Source of the DNA: Anaplasma centrale str. Israel
Lineage (GTDB): Bacteria; Pseudomonadota; Alphaproteobacteria; Rickettsiales; Anaplasmataceae
Length of the DNA: 64,000 nt
Assembly (NCBI RefSeq): GCF_000024505.1
Contig: NC_013532.1
Span: forward strand, 682,001 to 746,000
Direction: 5' to 3'
Both the position numbers and the translations under genes were made by a program. This document shows, in pieces, positions 18,479 through 28,052 of the stretch. The notes below the pieces were generated by a model. The model made no database searches, was not told where the DNA came from, and saw only the letters and a program-made list of their open reading frames with translations. The stretch's first letter is position 1, and each line of letters starts with the position of its first letter.

Positions 18479-19213
18479 ATGATGGCTCTATCGGTATTGG
18501 GCTTGATCTTGGGAGTGTCTTCCGTGGAAACGGGGTTTATCACTAGACAGTTGAACAAGTGGCTTACGAAAGCGCCGCAATGTAGAGTCGGTTATGTGTA
18601 TAACGTAGGCTATGATAATTCACTGAACTTACGGTACTCCACACGTGTCGGTAGCAGCTGGGACCTTTATGCAACCTCTATTTGGCCAGCTGTTACTGAC
18701 AGGATATATCACGAATTCGAATTTCGCAGCTCAATGGCTACTCCCGTGCTAGAAGAGGGGATAGTGGGTGTCCTACGCGTGATTCAGCAGATGCTGGGTG
18801 ACGCAGATATTACCATACGCGAAATTGAGGATATGCTCTCAATCAGAAGGCTGTCCATCTCCTACGGATTGTATGGCCACTACCCACTAGGTAGAAAGGT
18901 CGGCGTATACGTCGGTTCCAGCGTGGGTATAGCTAAGATATTACAATATCAAGGGCTGCGTCGGTACTCCGAAGATATATATGGAATAGTCACACAATCG
19001 AAGATTGGCCTTTCTTACCTCATTATTTCGGGTTTAGAAGCGTATGTGGGGTATAACTATCGCAAGCACCATTGGCAGTATAAGACTGACACAATACGTG
19101 ACGAAGATGGTAACGGCGTGTTTTATAATTTTCAAGATTTTGCGTTCAATTCCTATGGGATAGAGTTGGGGCTAAAATTCTCAGTACGCAGAAGCAAAGC
19201 CGTCGTCGTCTAG
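18479..19213 (+). CDS. Probable outer-membrane beta-barrel, Msp2/P44-superfamily-like
   Basis: 244 residues. The N-terminus is a short hydrophobic signal-like segment. The rest has alternating short amphipathic strands with many Tyr/Gly residues (ISYGLYGHYPLGRKVGVYVG, IGLSYLIISGLEAYVGYNYR) and ends IELGLKFSVRR. That final strand and the overall pattern resemble Anaplasmataceae surface antigens (Pfam01617 type), but it is shorter than Msp2 and I do not see the family's conserved N-terminal blocks. Function unknown; probably exposed on the outer membrane. Confidence 0.6.
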   Translation: MMALSVLGLILGVSSVETGFITRQLNKWLTKAPQCRVGYVYNVGYDNSLNLRYSTRVGSSWDLYATSIWPAVTDRIYHEFEFRSSMATPVLEEGIVGVLRVIQQMLGDADITIREIEDMLSIRRLSISYGLYGHYPLGRKVGVYVGSSVGIAKILQYQGLRRYSEDIYGIVTQSKIGLSYLIISGLEAYVGYNYRKHHWQYKTDTIRDEDGNGVFYNFQDFAFNSYGIELGLKFSVRRSKAVVV

Positions 19214-19360
19214 GCATGTGGCAGCTCTTGGCTTGTTGCGCTCCCCTCACATTCGCATACACTCACTTCCATAGAGATGTAGAGGTTGTTTATTTGTGGC
19301 TTGACATGCCAACTAATTGGGGAGTTAATCCCCCTGATGATTTCCGATGTTTTATGGAGA

Positions 19361-20224
19361 ATGATTAGAATACTGACGTGGAATGTGAATTCCATAAGGA
19401 AGAGAGTGGACCACCTGCGCAGCGTGCTGTCCGAACACCGCATAGACATTGCACTGCTGCAGGAAACCAAATGTACTGATGATCAGTTTCCCTTGGCGGA
19501 GCTGGAAAGCCTGGGGTACAAGTGCTACATACATGGGCAGAAATCGAGAAACGGAGTAGCCATACTAAGCAAGTATCCGATAATCGGTGAGGTGTGTAAC
19601 ACGATCTTCGATTCAGCGGAGGGGATAAGTGCGGCGCAAGACACGGGCAGTTACTCCGTAACGGAGGCTAGATACTTAGAATGCCTGGTAGATTGTCGCG
19701 AAGTTAAGATAAGAGTTGCAAGCGTTTACGTGCCAAACGGGCAGGAGGTTGATACAGAAACCTTCGTCTACAAGCTCAATTTTTTGCGGTCTCTCAAGGC
19801 AAGGATGCTAAAGCTGTTGGAGGGGGAGGAGTGGATAGTTGTTGGCGGGGATTATAACGTTGCTCCTGAGTGTATGGATGTGTATGATGCACAAGCGCTC
19901 GACGGAAAATTGTGCTTCCATCCGGAAGAGCGTGCAAGGCTCCGCGCAATTCTGTATTCAGGTTTTACGGATGCTTTTCGCGTTTTGCATGGAGGCAAGC
20001 AGGAATTCAGCTGGTGGAATTATAGAGAGGGGTCGTGGCAGAGAAATAGAGGCATGAGGATAGATCACATATTGCTTTCCCCAAATGCGGTGGATAGGCT
20101 TGTTAAGTGCGATATTCTCTCTAGCATCAGGGGGCTGGAATCGCCATCAGACCATGCGCCCGTTGTGTGTATCTTGCACAAACGCTATGATTTTTATGGG
20201 TTAAGCGGCCCGCAAAGGCCATAA
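19361..20224 (+). CDS. xth: Exodeoxyribonuclease III (AP endonuclease)
   Basis: Cleaves abasic sites in base-excision repair. About 287 residues from MIRILTWNVNSIRKR, the typical ExoIII start; an in-frame ATG at 19337 would add 8 residues. Catalytic motifs: LLQETKCTDDQFP (metal-binding Glu), VGGDYNVAPE (Asp/Asn), MRIDHIL and the C-terminal SDHAPVV (catalytic His). Intact. Confidence 0.94.
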   Translation: MIRILTWNVNSIRKRVDHLRSVLSEHRIDIALLQETKCTDDQFPLAELESLGYKCYIHGQKSRNGVAILSKYPIIGEVCNTIFDSAEGISAAQDTGSYSVTEARYLECLVDCREVKIRVASVYVPNGQEVDTETFVYKLNFLRSLKARMLKLLEGEEWIVVGGDYNVAPECMDVYDAQALDGKLCFHPEERARLRAILYSGFTDAFRVLHGGKQEFSWWNYREGSWQRNRGMRIDHILLSPNAVDRLVKCDILSSIRGLESPSDHAPVVCILHKRYDFYGLSGPQRP

Positions 20225-20284
20225 TGTGAAGCGTCGGCAACCAGGCGTGCGTGAAAACGCCAATACAACGCTCGCACGAAAGCT

Positions 20285-21091
20285 GTGCAATTGTTTAATG
20301 GCATCGCTGGCATTTTGCAAGTTGATGCGACGATATTGACTATACGTGCGTTTTTTGCAACCATTCAGGCGAGAGTTACATTGACCGCGCTCCTAGTGCC
20401 GCAATACCATCTTACTATCCTGTCTCTGGCATGCTTTGCCCTGGGATTCTTACAGGGATGTATAGCTTCCGCCCCCAAGCCTGGCTACACTGGCGCTCAT
20501 TACAAAATTGGCAGGAGCTATGCCGTCAACGGAATATCGTACAAGCCCCAGTACTATGACCACTATGAAGAAGTTGGCATTGCCTCCTGGTATGGTGGTG
20601 ATTTTCACAACAAACCCACCGCTAATGGTGATATTTTTAGCAGATTCCTACTCACCGCCGCACACAAAACCTTACCAATGCCTAGTTTTGTCGAAATCAC
20701 AAACCTCGAAAACGGTAAAAAGGTTATAGTGAAGGTAAATGACCGGGGTCCGTTTGTTGAGAATAGGATAATAGACCTCTCAGAGAAAGCCGCCACGCTG
20801 CTTGGTTTTCGTGACAAGGGCATTGCGAAAGTCAAGGTGCTTTACCTAGGAAAAATGTCTAGAAAAATGCTGCATGAGCAACTCTCAAATAAAATGAGGT
20901 ATGCAAAGCTGGAAGAGCGCCATAGAAAAGATCTCATCAAGGCAAAAACCAGCGTTGGTTATGTTTTGAGAGTCAGCGAAGCGGCACACGCAAAGAAGGT
21001 TGCATCTGGGTTGAGACGGCAGGGTGTGCGGGGAGTCAGGGTGCTATTCAAGGCGGGAGAGTATCAGGTACATTTGCATTGCAGGTTATGA
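20285..21091 (+). CDS. rlpA: RlpA-like septal lipoprotein
   Basis: RlpA is an outer-membrane lipoprotein; in some bacteria it is a lytic transglycosylase acting on denuded glycan at the septum. A hydrophobic segment ends in a lipobox-like LQGC. The double-psi beta-barrel follows: GIASWYGGDFHNKPTANGD, then LPMPSFVEITNLENGKK and VKVNDRGPFVENRIIDLS. The C-terminal part (VGYVLRVSEAAHAKKVASGL) looks like a SPOR domain. The start is uncertain: the open frame begins at GTG 20285, while TTG 20381 or GTG 20396 would give a shorter, more normal signal peptide. Confidence 0.88.
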   Translation: MQLFNGIAGILQVDATILTIRAFFATIQARVTLTALLVPQYHLTILSLACFALGFLQGCIASAPKPGYTGAHYKIGRSYAVNGISYKPQYYDHYEEVGIASWYGGDFHNKPTANGDIFSRFLLTAAHKTLPMPSFVEITNLENGKKVIVKVNDRGPFVENRIIDLSEKAATLLGFRDKGIAKVKVLYLGKMSRKMLHEQLSNKMRYAKLEERHRKDLIKAKTSVGYVLRVSEAAHAKKVASGLRRQGVRGVRVLFKAGEYQVHLHCRL

Positions 21092-21261
21092 TTTTGTTTT
21101 AGAAACTGCCCCAACTAGCTGGAAAAATCGCTAAATGCCGACAGGCGAAGTACGTTGTTAGTGCGTTAAACGTTCTTGAATACAGAACCCTCTGAGTGAC
21201 GCTTGTTTCATCACAAATCACAAAAACGTAAAGGGAATTCAGCGAAAATGCCCGTAGCGGC

Positions 21262-22176
21262 CTACCTGGTCTGGCATTTGCCCAGCGCTATAAGCGCATT
21301 TTTGGCGGATTTTTTCTTGTCCTCCACAGCAAGCGTTTCAGAAACAGCTGAGACTTCACATTCTGAAAGTAGTCTCTGATAGCAACGGTTACGCTGGGTC
21401 ATACGTATAAGGACGAAAGACCCAACAGCAGTGGTCAACCATCCGCAGCTTGCTATTGCCTTCGCTATATTCCACGCAAGCCCACCAACATGCACGCTGT
21501 CACTGCTGATTGACGCAATGCTCATACAAATGCTCACAGCCCCCAATGCTATGGAAAAGCAACCGAATATTTTCAGGGTTCTGGATGTCCGCAACCTGGA
21601 ATAGTATTCTTCTTTGTCCATGTATTGGCTCTCCAGTTGTAACTGCACGTGGCCAGCACTCATGGAGGCAACCTTAGACAAAATCGCACACATTGATGCA
21701 AAGCATCCGATAACGGCAAAGTAGCGCGGGGTAGTGATTCCAGAAAGCATGAACCCCAATGATGCAGCTGAAAGGCCAATGACGATTACAGCCTCCGCAC
21801 ATGATGCGAATACATCCACCTTCTCAAGACGCGCCAGTGCCTTCGTATGCGCATGCCCTTGCTGGTTGCGTCGCACTGTGAGATAAGAAGCCATGGTGTA
21901 CCCACAAATCGCCAGTACGGAAGCTGCAGCAAAAAGTGTGAGACTAGCCTCCCGGGGAACAGTGGGCCATGCCAGTGCGAGGAAGTATGCCATGCATACA
22001 CAGAACCAGTAGCTTATAAATACCGCGCGGGCTGTGGCGCGCAGCGTATGCGATTGGAGCAATACAACCCTTCTTTTTTGGGGAGCCATCGCCGGTTGGG
22101 TGGGGTTGTTAGGCGCGCACTCTTCTTCCTTGACCAACATGGTGAATGTCGTGTCCTTGTAGCGCGTTGGTGACAT
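21262..22176 (-). CDS. Hypothetical polytopic membrane protein
   Basis: 304 residues. I count about six hydrophobic helices arranged as three pairs (near residues 50-95, 124-165 and 200-265), with hydrophilic ends and a charged tail containing EDKKKSAKNALIALGKC. No family recognised. It stands alone between the RlpA gene and tRNA-Met. The intergenic space on both sides is unremarkable. Confidence 0.65.
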   Translation of the reverse strand: MSPTRYKDTTFTMLVKEEECAPNNPTQPAMAPQKRRVVLLQSHTLRATARAVFISYWFCVCMAYFLALAWPTVPREASLTLFAAASVLAICGYTMASYLTVRRNQQGHAHTKALARLEKVDVFASCAEAVIVIGLSAASLGFMLSGITTPRYFAVIGCFASMCAILSKVASMSAGHVQLQLESQYMDKEEYYSRLRTSRTLKIFGCFSIALGAVSICMSIASISSDSVHVGGLAWNIAKAIASCGWLTTAVGSFVLIRMTQRNRCYQRLLSECEVSAVSETLAVEDKKKSAKNALIALGKCQTR

Positions 22177-22541
22177 GGCTCAAGCGTGTTTCAACTTCCC
22201 GTAACATTATTGTGCTTCTATACCAACCCAATATTGGGACTTGAAAGCCCCAGCTATTGCGAACGCGATGCACGGTTGACACCCTACTGCGAGACACACC
22301 CGGGGAGATTTGCATTCCTCCGGGATGGTGGGCAATCGGGTTTTGTGGTGGGTAGAAACACCCCGATATGGTAAACGAAAATTATGAACAATTGCTGATA
22401 TTGGGGCACTTAACAGCCTCTGTGGTTGCTATAATGTGGTATCACTGGTGCCAATATTGCCGTTAGTGTTTGAGTGTAAGGTGTAGTGCGCGAATATGCA
22501 GGTTGCAACATGGAAAAAGATGTGATATCCCCTTGTCCTCG
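22177..22541. other. Intergenic region, no gene recognised
   Basis: 365 bases between the polytopic membrane protein and tRNA-Met. Only short overlapping frames without codon-use or motif support. The 5' side should hold the promoter of the minus-strand gene ending at 21262 and the 3' side that of the tRNA. Confidence 0.5.
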
Positions 22542-22613
22542 GGCTAGGTAGCTCAGGGGTAGAGCAGGAGCATCATAATCTCCGGGTCGGGGGTTCGAAT
22601 CCCTCCTTAGCCA
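22542..22613 (+). tRNA. tRNA with CAT anticodon (Met, elongator type, or Ile2)
   Basis: Acceptor ggctagg pairs with cttagcc (one G-U); the D-arm is tagctcaggggtagagc, the anticodon loop contains CAT, and the T-arm is ggggttcgaatcccc-like. The first base pair is G-C, so it is not an initiator tRNA. By eye I cannot separate elongator Met from the lysidine-modified Ile species. Confidence 0.92.
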
Positions 22614-23046
22614 CGTTGCCGGGTTTCTATAGTTCGTGCTGCCGGTCACGGGCTCTAAGTGCTTGTGGTCGCGGGTGCAGCCGCCGCAAGCTGTTTGCTC
22701 CACGTGCACGGTTGGCCTGTGTGTGCATAGCCTCACGCAATCTAGGCGAGCCGTCGCTGCGCGAATATGGCGAAGGGTTGCGCATAATAACCAAATCCGC
22801 AGCAAGTTTCACAATACTAAAAACACGAACAAATCTGGTTTCACTAGTGGAAGAGTGGTGCAGCATTGCTTAAAATCAAGCACTTAATTCTCTATATTAA
22901 ACTTTGAGTTTAACTAATCACACGAAACAACGCTGCAGAAAGCGTGCCTACCCTGGGGCAACCCCAACCAGAGATAAAGAGACAAGCGGGGTAGGGAGCG
23001 CATACCCTTCAAACACCGGCCACGTCACGCCCGGGTGAGCGCCGCC
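22614..23046. other. Intergenic region without a clear gene
   Basis: 433 bases between the tRNA and fabG. Frames here (up to 85 codons) overlap each other on both strands and show no motif. It includes a short palindromic element, ttaaact-ttg-agtttaa, at 22897-22913 and a GC-rich foldable segment at 22942-23001 listed separately. Confidence 0.5.
22942..23001. other. GC-rich foldable element downstream of fabG
   Basis: Arms cctaccc (22947-22953) and gggtagg (22989-22995) can pair, with a second hairpin tggg-gcaa-ccca inside (about 22954-22966), and gcg/cgc extending the base. Lying about 45 bases past the fabG stop, it could be a transcript-end structure or a small RNA. It does not contain the conserved cores of SRP RNA, RNase P RNA or tmRNA. 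Confidence 0.25.
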
Positions 23047-23784
23047 CTAGCACATCAACATGCCACCATTTACGTGTATGGTCTGCCCGGTAATATAACT
23101 ACTAGCATCACTAGCCAGAAACAAGACCACCGAGGCAATATCTTCAGGGGTGCCCATACGGCCCATGGGTATGTTACCCAAGATGCGTTCCCGCTGTTTT
23201 TCAGGTAGCGAGGCAGTCATCGGTGTATCAATAAATCCAGGGGCAACGCAATTTACCGTAATTCCACGAGGCGCAAACTCCAGGGCAAAAGATTTACTCA
23301 TGCCTATTATACCAGCCTTGGATGCTGAGTAATTCACCTGGCCGACATTGCCAGTCACACCCACGATTGACGAGATGTTGATGATTCTACCGCTTTCGTT
23401 CTTTAGCATCGCACGGCACGCACTCTTGTTGATCTTAAACACAGCGCTCAGATTCACCGCTATAACTTTATCCCAATCCTCATCAGTAATGCGGAGCGAG
23501 AGTTTGTCGAGCGTTATACCCGCACTGCAGATTACCCCATCGATGCCTGACATGCGCTCAGAAGCCCTATCCACCAAGGTGTCTACTTCCGCACCGTTCA
23601 GCAGATCACATTGCAACACATGCGCCTCCGCCGGGCATTGTGACGCAACGCTCTGCAATACATCCGCTTTAGTTCCCGATATGCACAACTTGGCATTCGC
23701 CTTGGATAGGGCAATAGATATGGCAGAGCCTATACCCCCGGATGCCCCAACAACCAAAAATCTTCTGCCCGATACATCAAACAT
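23047..23784 (-). CDS. fabG: 3-oxoacyl-[acyl-carrier-protein] reductase FabG
   Basis: NADPH-dependent reduction of 3-oxoacyl-ACP in fatty acid elongation. About 245 residues from the ATG at 23784 (MFDVSGRR), which has a G-rich ribosome site; a GTG at 23796 is an alternative. Short-chain dehydrogenase features: GASGGIGSAI nucleotide loop, NISSIVG with the catalytic Ser, NYSASKAGIIGMSKS with the Tyr-Lys pair, and a C-terminal SYITGQTIHVNGGM. Complete. Confidence 0.95.
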   Translation of the reverse strand: MFDVSGRRFLVVGASGGIGSAISIALSKANAKLCISGTKADVLQSVASQCPAEAHVLQCDLLNGAEVDTLVDRASERMSGIDGVICSAGITLDKLSLRITDEDWDKVIAVNLSAVFKINKSACRAMLKNESGRIINISSIVGVTGNVGQVNYSASKAGIIGMSKSFALEFAPRGITVNCVAPGFIDTPMTASLPEKQRERILGNIPMGRMGTPEDIASVVLFLASDASSYITGQTIHVNGGMLMC

Positions 23785-24037
23785 CACTACCCCCACACAG
23801 CCCTAAGCCGGCACTCGCCTATGGTAACGAATTTGCTCGACAGTCGCAATGCCATTCTGTATTATTGCGGCGCATTTGTGTTTTACTGCTGTGCTTTGCG
23901 GGCATTTTGAGCGCAACCGCATCGAGTGGTGCGGGGTTTTTTGGCCCTGGGCCTGTTAGCGTCGTTGCCTGGCACTTGTTATAGCTTGGTTGAGTGTGTG
24001 CCTTGCTGTTTTGTTGGTTTTTTGCGGGTAACGGTAT

Positions 24038-27000
24038 ATGATGATTAGTTCTCTACAATCACCTAATGAGCTGCGCAAGCGCATGCAGGGGTTGTACAAT
24101 GCTGATGAGAAAAGCTATACAAGATATCTAGCTGAACGGACTGAAGTATCTCAAGAGTCCAAAGTGCGGATATACAGTCTGGCTAAGCAAATAATAGAAA
24201 GGGTGCGTGCCAGCAAGAGCGCTACCATGATAGACGCCTTCATGCAGCAATATGGGCTGTCAACCGAAGAGGGATTGGCGCTCATGTGCCTTGCGGAATC
24301 TTTACTCAGGATCCCTGACGACTGCACCATAGACGATATGATAAGGGATAAAATTGCGCGCACCACTTGGAATAAGCACATAGGGCGTTCCGCATCGATA
24401 TTTGTTAATGTATCTACATTGGCGCTCAGCATCGGTGCGCATATGCTTAGGGAAGTTGATGACTCCCGATGGTACGGCATATTGGGCAACCTGCTGAAAG
24501 ATATGGGTGAGCCTGTAATAAGAAAAACTGCCCTGCAGGCGATTCAGGTGTTGGGCAAGCACTACGTGTGTGGACGCACAATCGAGGAGGCGATTGCGAA
24601 AAGCAATGAAAACGGAAGTTTGTGTTCCTTTGATGTTCTTGGGGAGGCTGCGCAAACTCGCGCAGATGCCGACAGGTACTTTGCTTCTTACATGAACGTC
24701 TTAGAGACGTTAGGCGCGGATCCAAAAGCAGGGGCTGAGCTTGAGTCAAGGCATGGAATATCGGTTAAGCTCTCATCCTTGCACCCCAGATATGAATTCG
24801 GGCAGGCTGATTACGTATTAAATGACATATCATCTAAGCTGTTAGAGTTGTGTCAGGTTGCAAAAAAGCACAACGTCAGGCTGACCATAGATGCCGAGGA
24901 GGCGCGCAGATTAGAGCTGTCTCTCATGATTTTAGACAAGGTGTTTTCCGATAGCTCGCTCAACGGTTGGGAGGGGCTTGGTTTCGTCATACAGGCTTAC
25001 CAAAAAAGGGCGCTGGCCGCTCTTGATTTTGTGGAGGATGTAGCAATAAGAGCAAACCGCAAGATGGTCCTGCGGCTAGTGAAGGGTGCATATTGGGATT
25101 ACGAAATTAGAAACGCACAGGAGATGGGGTTGGATGGGTATCCGGTGTTCACCAGAAGGGCGTATACGGATGTCTCCTATCTTGCGTGCGTGCAGAGGGT
25201 TTTAAGCAAACCTGGAACCTTTTATCCCTGTTTTGCAACTCACAACGCTTATACCCTATCTTTTGTTCTGGAGATGGCTGACAAAGACCATCCAGGGTTT
25301 GAGTTCCAGCGTCTGCACGGCATGGCGCAGGGCCTGTACGACTATGTCACCAAAGAAATCGCGCCCAACGTTCGCTGCCGCGTGTATGCCCCCATAGGCC
25401 AGCATAAAGAGCTACTGCCTTATCTAATCAGGCGGTTAATAGAAAATGGGGCCAACGTTTCCTTCGTAAACATGATTAACGATGCGGACATTCCCGCCGA
25501 GTCTTTGTGTGCTGATCCGCTGGAGAAGGCAAAGTCCTTTGAATATATGCCGCACCCCAGCATTCCCTTGCCTTCAGAAATGTTCCCGGATGGTAGGATA
25601 AACTCCACCGGGGTCAACACCTCTGATTCGCTGTCCATGCTCGCACTGAGTGAGGAGGTTAGCGCGTTTGACAGCACATCCTGGAAGGCCTACCCAATAA
25701 TTCATGGTCAGGATATTGAGGGAGGAGAGCTTTACGAAGTATTTTCCCCAGCAAGCCTCAGCACCAAGGTGGGCGAGGTGTTATTTGCTACCGCTGAACA
25801 TGCTCTACAGAGCGTAGATGCCGCACGCAGTTCATTCCACAGATGGAGTAATACCCCAGTGGGCGAGCGCGCCGATATTTTGGAACATGCCGCAGACCTA
25901 CTTGAGAAGGAAGGGAGGGGCAAGTTCTTCTCCCTGCTGATAAGGGAGGGCGGCAAAGTGATTCCTGACGCAGTTGCGGAAATCCGAGAAGCTGTGGATT
26001 TCCTGCGATACTACGCGAGGCTTGCGAGAGACCAGCTTACTGACCCAATAAAGCTCCCGGGGCCCGCAGGGGAAGAGAACTATCTCTACTTTGAAAGCAG
26101 GGGGACCTTTGTTTGTATATCACCTTGGAACTTTCCCTTAGCTATTTTCTTGGGCCCAATCGCGGCGGCTCTTGTCACCGGCAATACAGTCATAGCAAAA
26201 CCGGCGGAACAGACCTCTCTTGTGGCTTACGAGGCGGTGAAGCTACTATATGAGGCTGGGGTCCCAACGGACGTGCTGCATTTCCTCCCTGGGCGAGGGG
26301 AAGTGTTAGGTAATGCTTTGCTCAGCAGTCCAAAAATTGCCGGGGTCGCATTTACCGGCTCTACTGAGACTGCTAATATAATCAACCAGGTCATAGCCGG
26401 GCGTAGCCACGATATAATCCCGTTGATCGCTGAGACCGGCGGTATAAATGCCATGATAGTTGACAGCTCAGCGCTGCCGGAGCAAGTTGTTGGGGATGTG
26501 ATTACCTCTGCATTCAAGAGTGCCGGACAGCGGTGTTCCGCTCTCAGGGCGCTGTTCCTGCAGGACGAGATTGCAGATGGGGTGATAGAGTTACTTCTAG
26601 GCGCTGTGGCAGAGCTGAGGTTGGGTAATCCCATGTCGCTCAGCACTGACATAGGTCCGGTCATAGACCAGCAAAGCCTCGACATGCTCAATGCCTACGT
26701 AGAGGAAATGCAGAAAAAGAAGATCAAACTTTTGTGTAAGGCGGATATTGGCTATCTGCATGGCGGAGAAGAGGGATATTTCTTCCCACCTCATATTTTT
26801 GAGATAGAGTCGATGTCCCAGCTCAGTCGGGAAGTGTTTGGGCCCGTACTGCACGTTATAAGGTACAAAAAACCAGACCTGCTGAACATGCTTGATGACA
26901 TAAACAGCACCGGATACGGGCTCACTTTCTCAATACAGAGCAGGATACAAAGCAGCATCGATGATATTACCGACCGGATAGGGGCTGGTAATGTGTATGT

Positions 27001-27184
27001 AAATAGACATCAGATCGGCGCTGTGCCGGGGGTACAGCCCTTTGGAGGCCGTGGGCTATCGGGGACCGGCCCCAAGGCTGGAGGCCCGTACTACTTACAT
27101 CGGTTCTTGACAGAAAAAGCCGTCACGGTCAATGCCGCTGCACTTGGGGGTAGCGTGTCTCTGGTTTGCCTAGAAGATGAGTAA
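24038..27184 (+). CDS. putA: Bifunctional proline dehydrogenase / P5C dehydrogenase PutA
   Basis: Oxidises proline to glutamate in two steps: FAD-linked proline dehydrogenase, then NAD-linked glutamate-semialdehyde dehydrogenase. 1048 residues, standard for the short PutA without a DNA-binding domain. The proline dehydrogenase barrel covers about residues 150-490 (RLVKGAYWDYEIRNAQ near 347; RRLIENGANVSFVNMIND near 465). The aldehyde dehydrogenase domain covers about 570-1030, with FVCISPWNFPLAIFLGP, the catalytic Glu in IAETGGINAM (near 799) and the catalytic Cys in SAGQRCSALR (near 833). Proline is a known carbon source for Anaplasmataceae. Stands alone; a gene-poor region follows. Confidence 0.97.
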   Translation: MMISSLQSPNELRKRMQGLYNADEKSYTRYLAERTEVSQESKVRIYSLAKQIIERVRASKSATMIDAFMQQYGLSTEEGLALMCLAESLLRIPDDCTIDDMIRDKIARTTWNKHIGRSASIFVNVSTLALSIGAHMLREVDDSRWYGILGNLLKDMGEPVIRKTALQAIQVLGKHYVCGRTIEEAIAKSNENGSLCSFDVLGEAAQTRADADRYFASYMNVLETLGADPKAGAELESRHGISVKLSSLHPRYEFGQADYVLNDISSKLLELCQVAKKHNVRLTIDAEEARRLELSLMILDKVFSDSSLNGWEGLGFVIQAYQKRALAALDFVEDVAIRANRKMVLRLVKGAYWDYEIRNAQEMGLDGYPVFTRRAYTDVSYLACVQRVLSKPGTFYPCFATHNAYTLSFVLEMADKDHPGFEFQRLHGMAQGLYDYVTKEIAPNVRCRVYAPIGQHKELLPYLIRRLIENGANVSFVNMINDADIPAESLCADPLEKAKSFEYMPHPSIPLPSEMFPDGRINSTGVNTSDSLSMLALSEEVSAFDSTSWKAYPIIHGQDIEGGELYEVFSPASLSTKVGEVLFATAEHALQSVDAARSSFHRWSNTPVGERADILEHAADLLEKEGRGKFFSLLIREGGKVIPDAVAEIREAVDFLRYYARLARDQLTDPIKLPGPAGEENYLYFESRGTFVCISPWNFPLAIFLGPIAAALVTGNTVIAKPAEQTSLVAYEAVKLLYEAGVPTDVLHFLPGRGEVLGNALLSSPKIAGVAFTGSTETANIINQVIAGRSHDIIPLIAETGGINAMIVDSSALPEQVVGDVITSAFKSAGQRCSALRALFLQDEIADGVIELLLGAVAELRLGNPMSLSTDIGPVIDQQSLDMLNAYVEEMQKKKIKLLCKADIGYLHGGEEGYFFPPHIFEIESMSQLSREVFGPVLHVIRYKKPDLLNMLDDINSTGYGLTFSIQSRIQSSIDDITDRIGAGNVYVNRHQIGAVPGVQPFGGRGLSGTGPKAGGPYYLHRFLTEKAVTVNAAALGGSVSLVCLEDE

Positions 27185-28052
27185 TGCTCTGAAAGCGCTT
27201 AGGCACTATGCCGCTGTAGGTCCGTACCGGGGATGCGCGGTGGTGCATGGTTTGTATGGCCATGGGGCTGACTGAAGCTGGAGCGCGGCTCTGTGGTGCA
27301 CGGTAGCCGTGTGTTCACTGGTGGTGGGTTTCGCGGCGGCCGTTTTTGTGAAGCAGTGCTGGGGATAAAGCCGCGTGTAGCTGTGCACGAACGAAGCCCT
27401 GTGCCGCCTCGGCGGTGTTGAATGTTGCGATGTGTGTCGGCTAGGATGCGTTAGCTAGGCATGGTTCCCCCGTGCGTGCGCGCCGCCTCCTCCGCGCGTG
27501 TTGCATGATAGTGCCGTCAGCGGCAACTGTCTGGAAGCCAGTAGACTATGGATACCCAGAGAACGTGCAGCTGGAGCAGGTTTGTCAAAGCCGAGCCAAG
27601 TATTGCCATACCGCATACTCAAGTAGCTGCGGTGCGGGATATTAGCGGAGTGCGCGGCGGCCGCGCTTTTTCTGCTTTCACTGCTTCTATAACTCTTGGC
27701 AGGTGTTCTAAGAGGGATTGTCATTGTAAAATCGTTGGAAGATCTGCGTGCAATCTCCCGAATTGAGGGCTGAAGGCACAAGTGCCGCGGGAAGATCGCA
27801 GTACGGCACTACTGGGCGCTTTTAGGTTTTCTCAGCTCCATCTCGCGATGCGACTCCCCTCAAGTTCAAGTAAAAGTAGAAAAACCTATCACAAGGCGGC
27901 CGCCGTAGTATACGTAGAAAAGCCGCATACGCGCCTTCTATCCAAGTTCTGCAGTTCTGACATTTTGCAGAGCTAACCACAAAAAGTATCAAAAATAAAT
28001 TGCTTCCTGACAAAAACATCGCACCCTACAATCTTTTTATACTCTATATAGT
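27185..28052. other. 868-bp gene-poor region between putA and the phage-like genes
   Basis: Overlapping short frames on both strands (up to 108 codons) show biased composition but no motif, signal or ribosome site I trust. The first half is GC-rich. At 27781-27810 agtgccg and cggcact can pair. The last part holds one copy of a ~115-bp direct repeat (27789-27904) that recurs at 30585-30698. Just before 28053 the DNA turns AT-rich (tttttatactctatatagt), a likely promoter area. Confidence 0.5.
27789..27904 (+). repeat. ~115-bp direct repeat, left copy
   Basis: It shares gggaagatcgcagt, cggcact, tttaggt, ctc-ggctccatctcg, and caagtaaaagtaga with 30585-30698, at roughly 85% identity by eye. The copies lie 2.8 kb apart in the same orientation and flank the connector/tail gene set plus the basic protein. 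Confidence 0.8.

Noticed and set aside
22627-22887. Several overlapping 79-85-codon frames after tRNA-Met
   Set aside because: They overlap each other on both strands, start inside or at the tRNA edge, and lack support.
27455-27781. 108-codon minus-strand frame in the putA-phage spacer
   Set aside because: Arg/Ser/Ala-rich composition without motifs; competing frames exist on the other strand.
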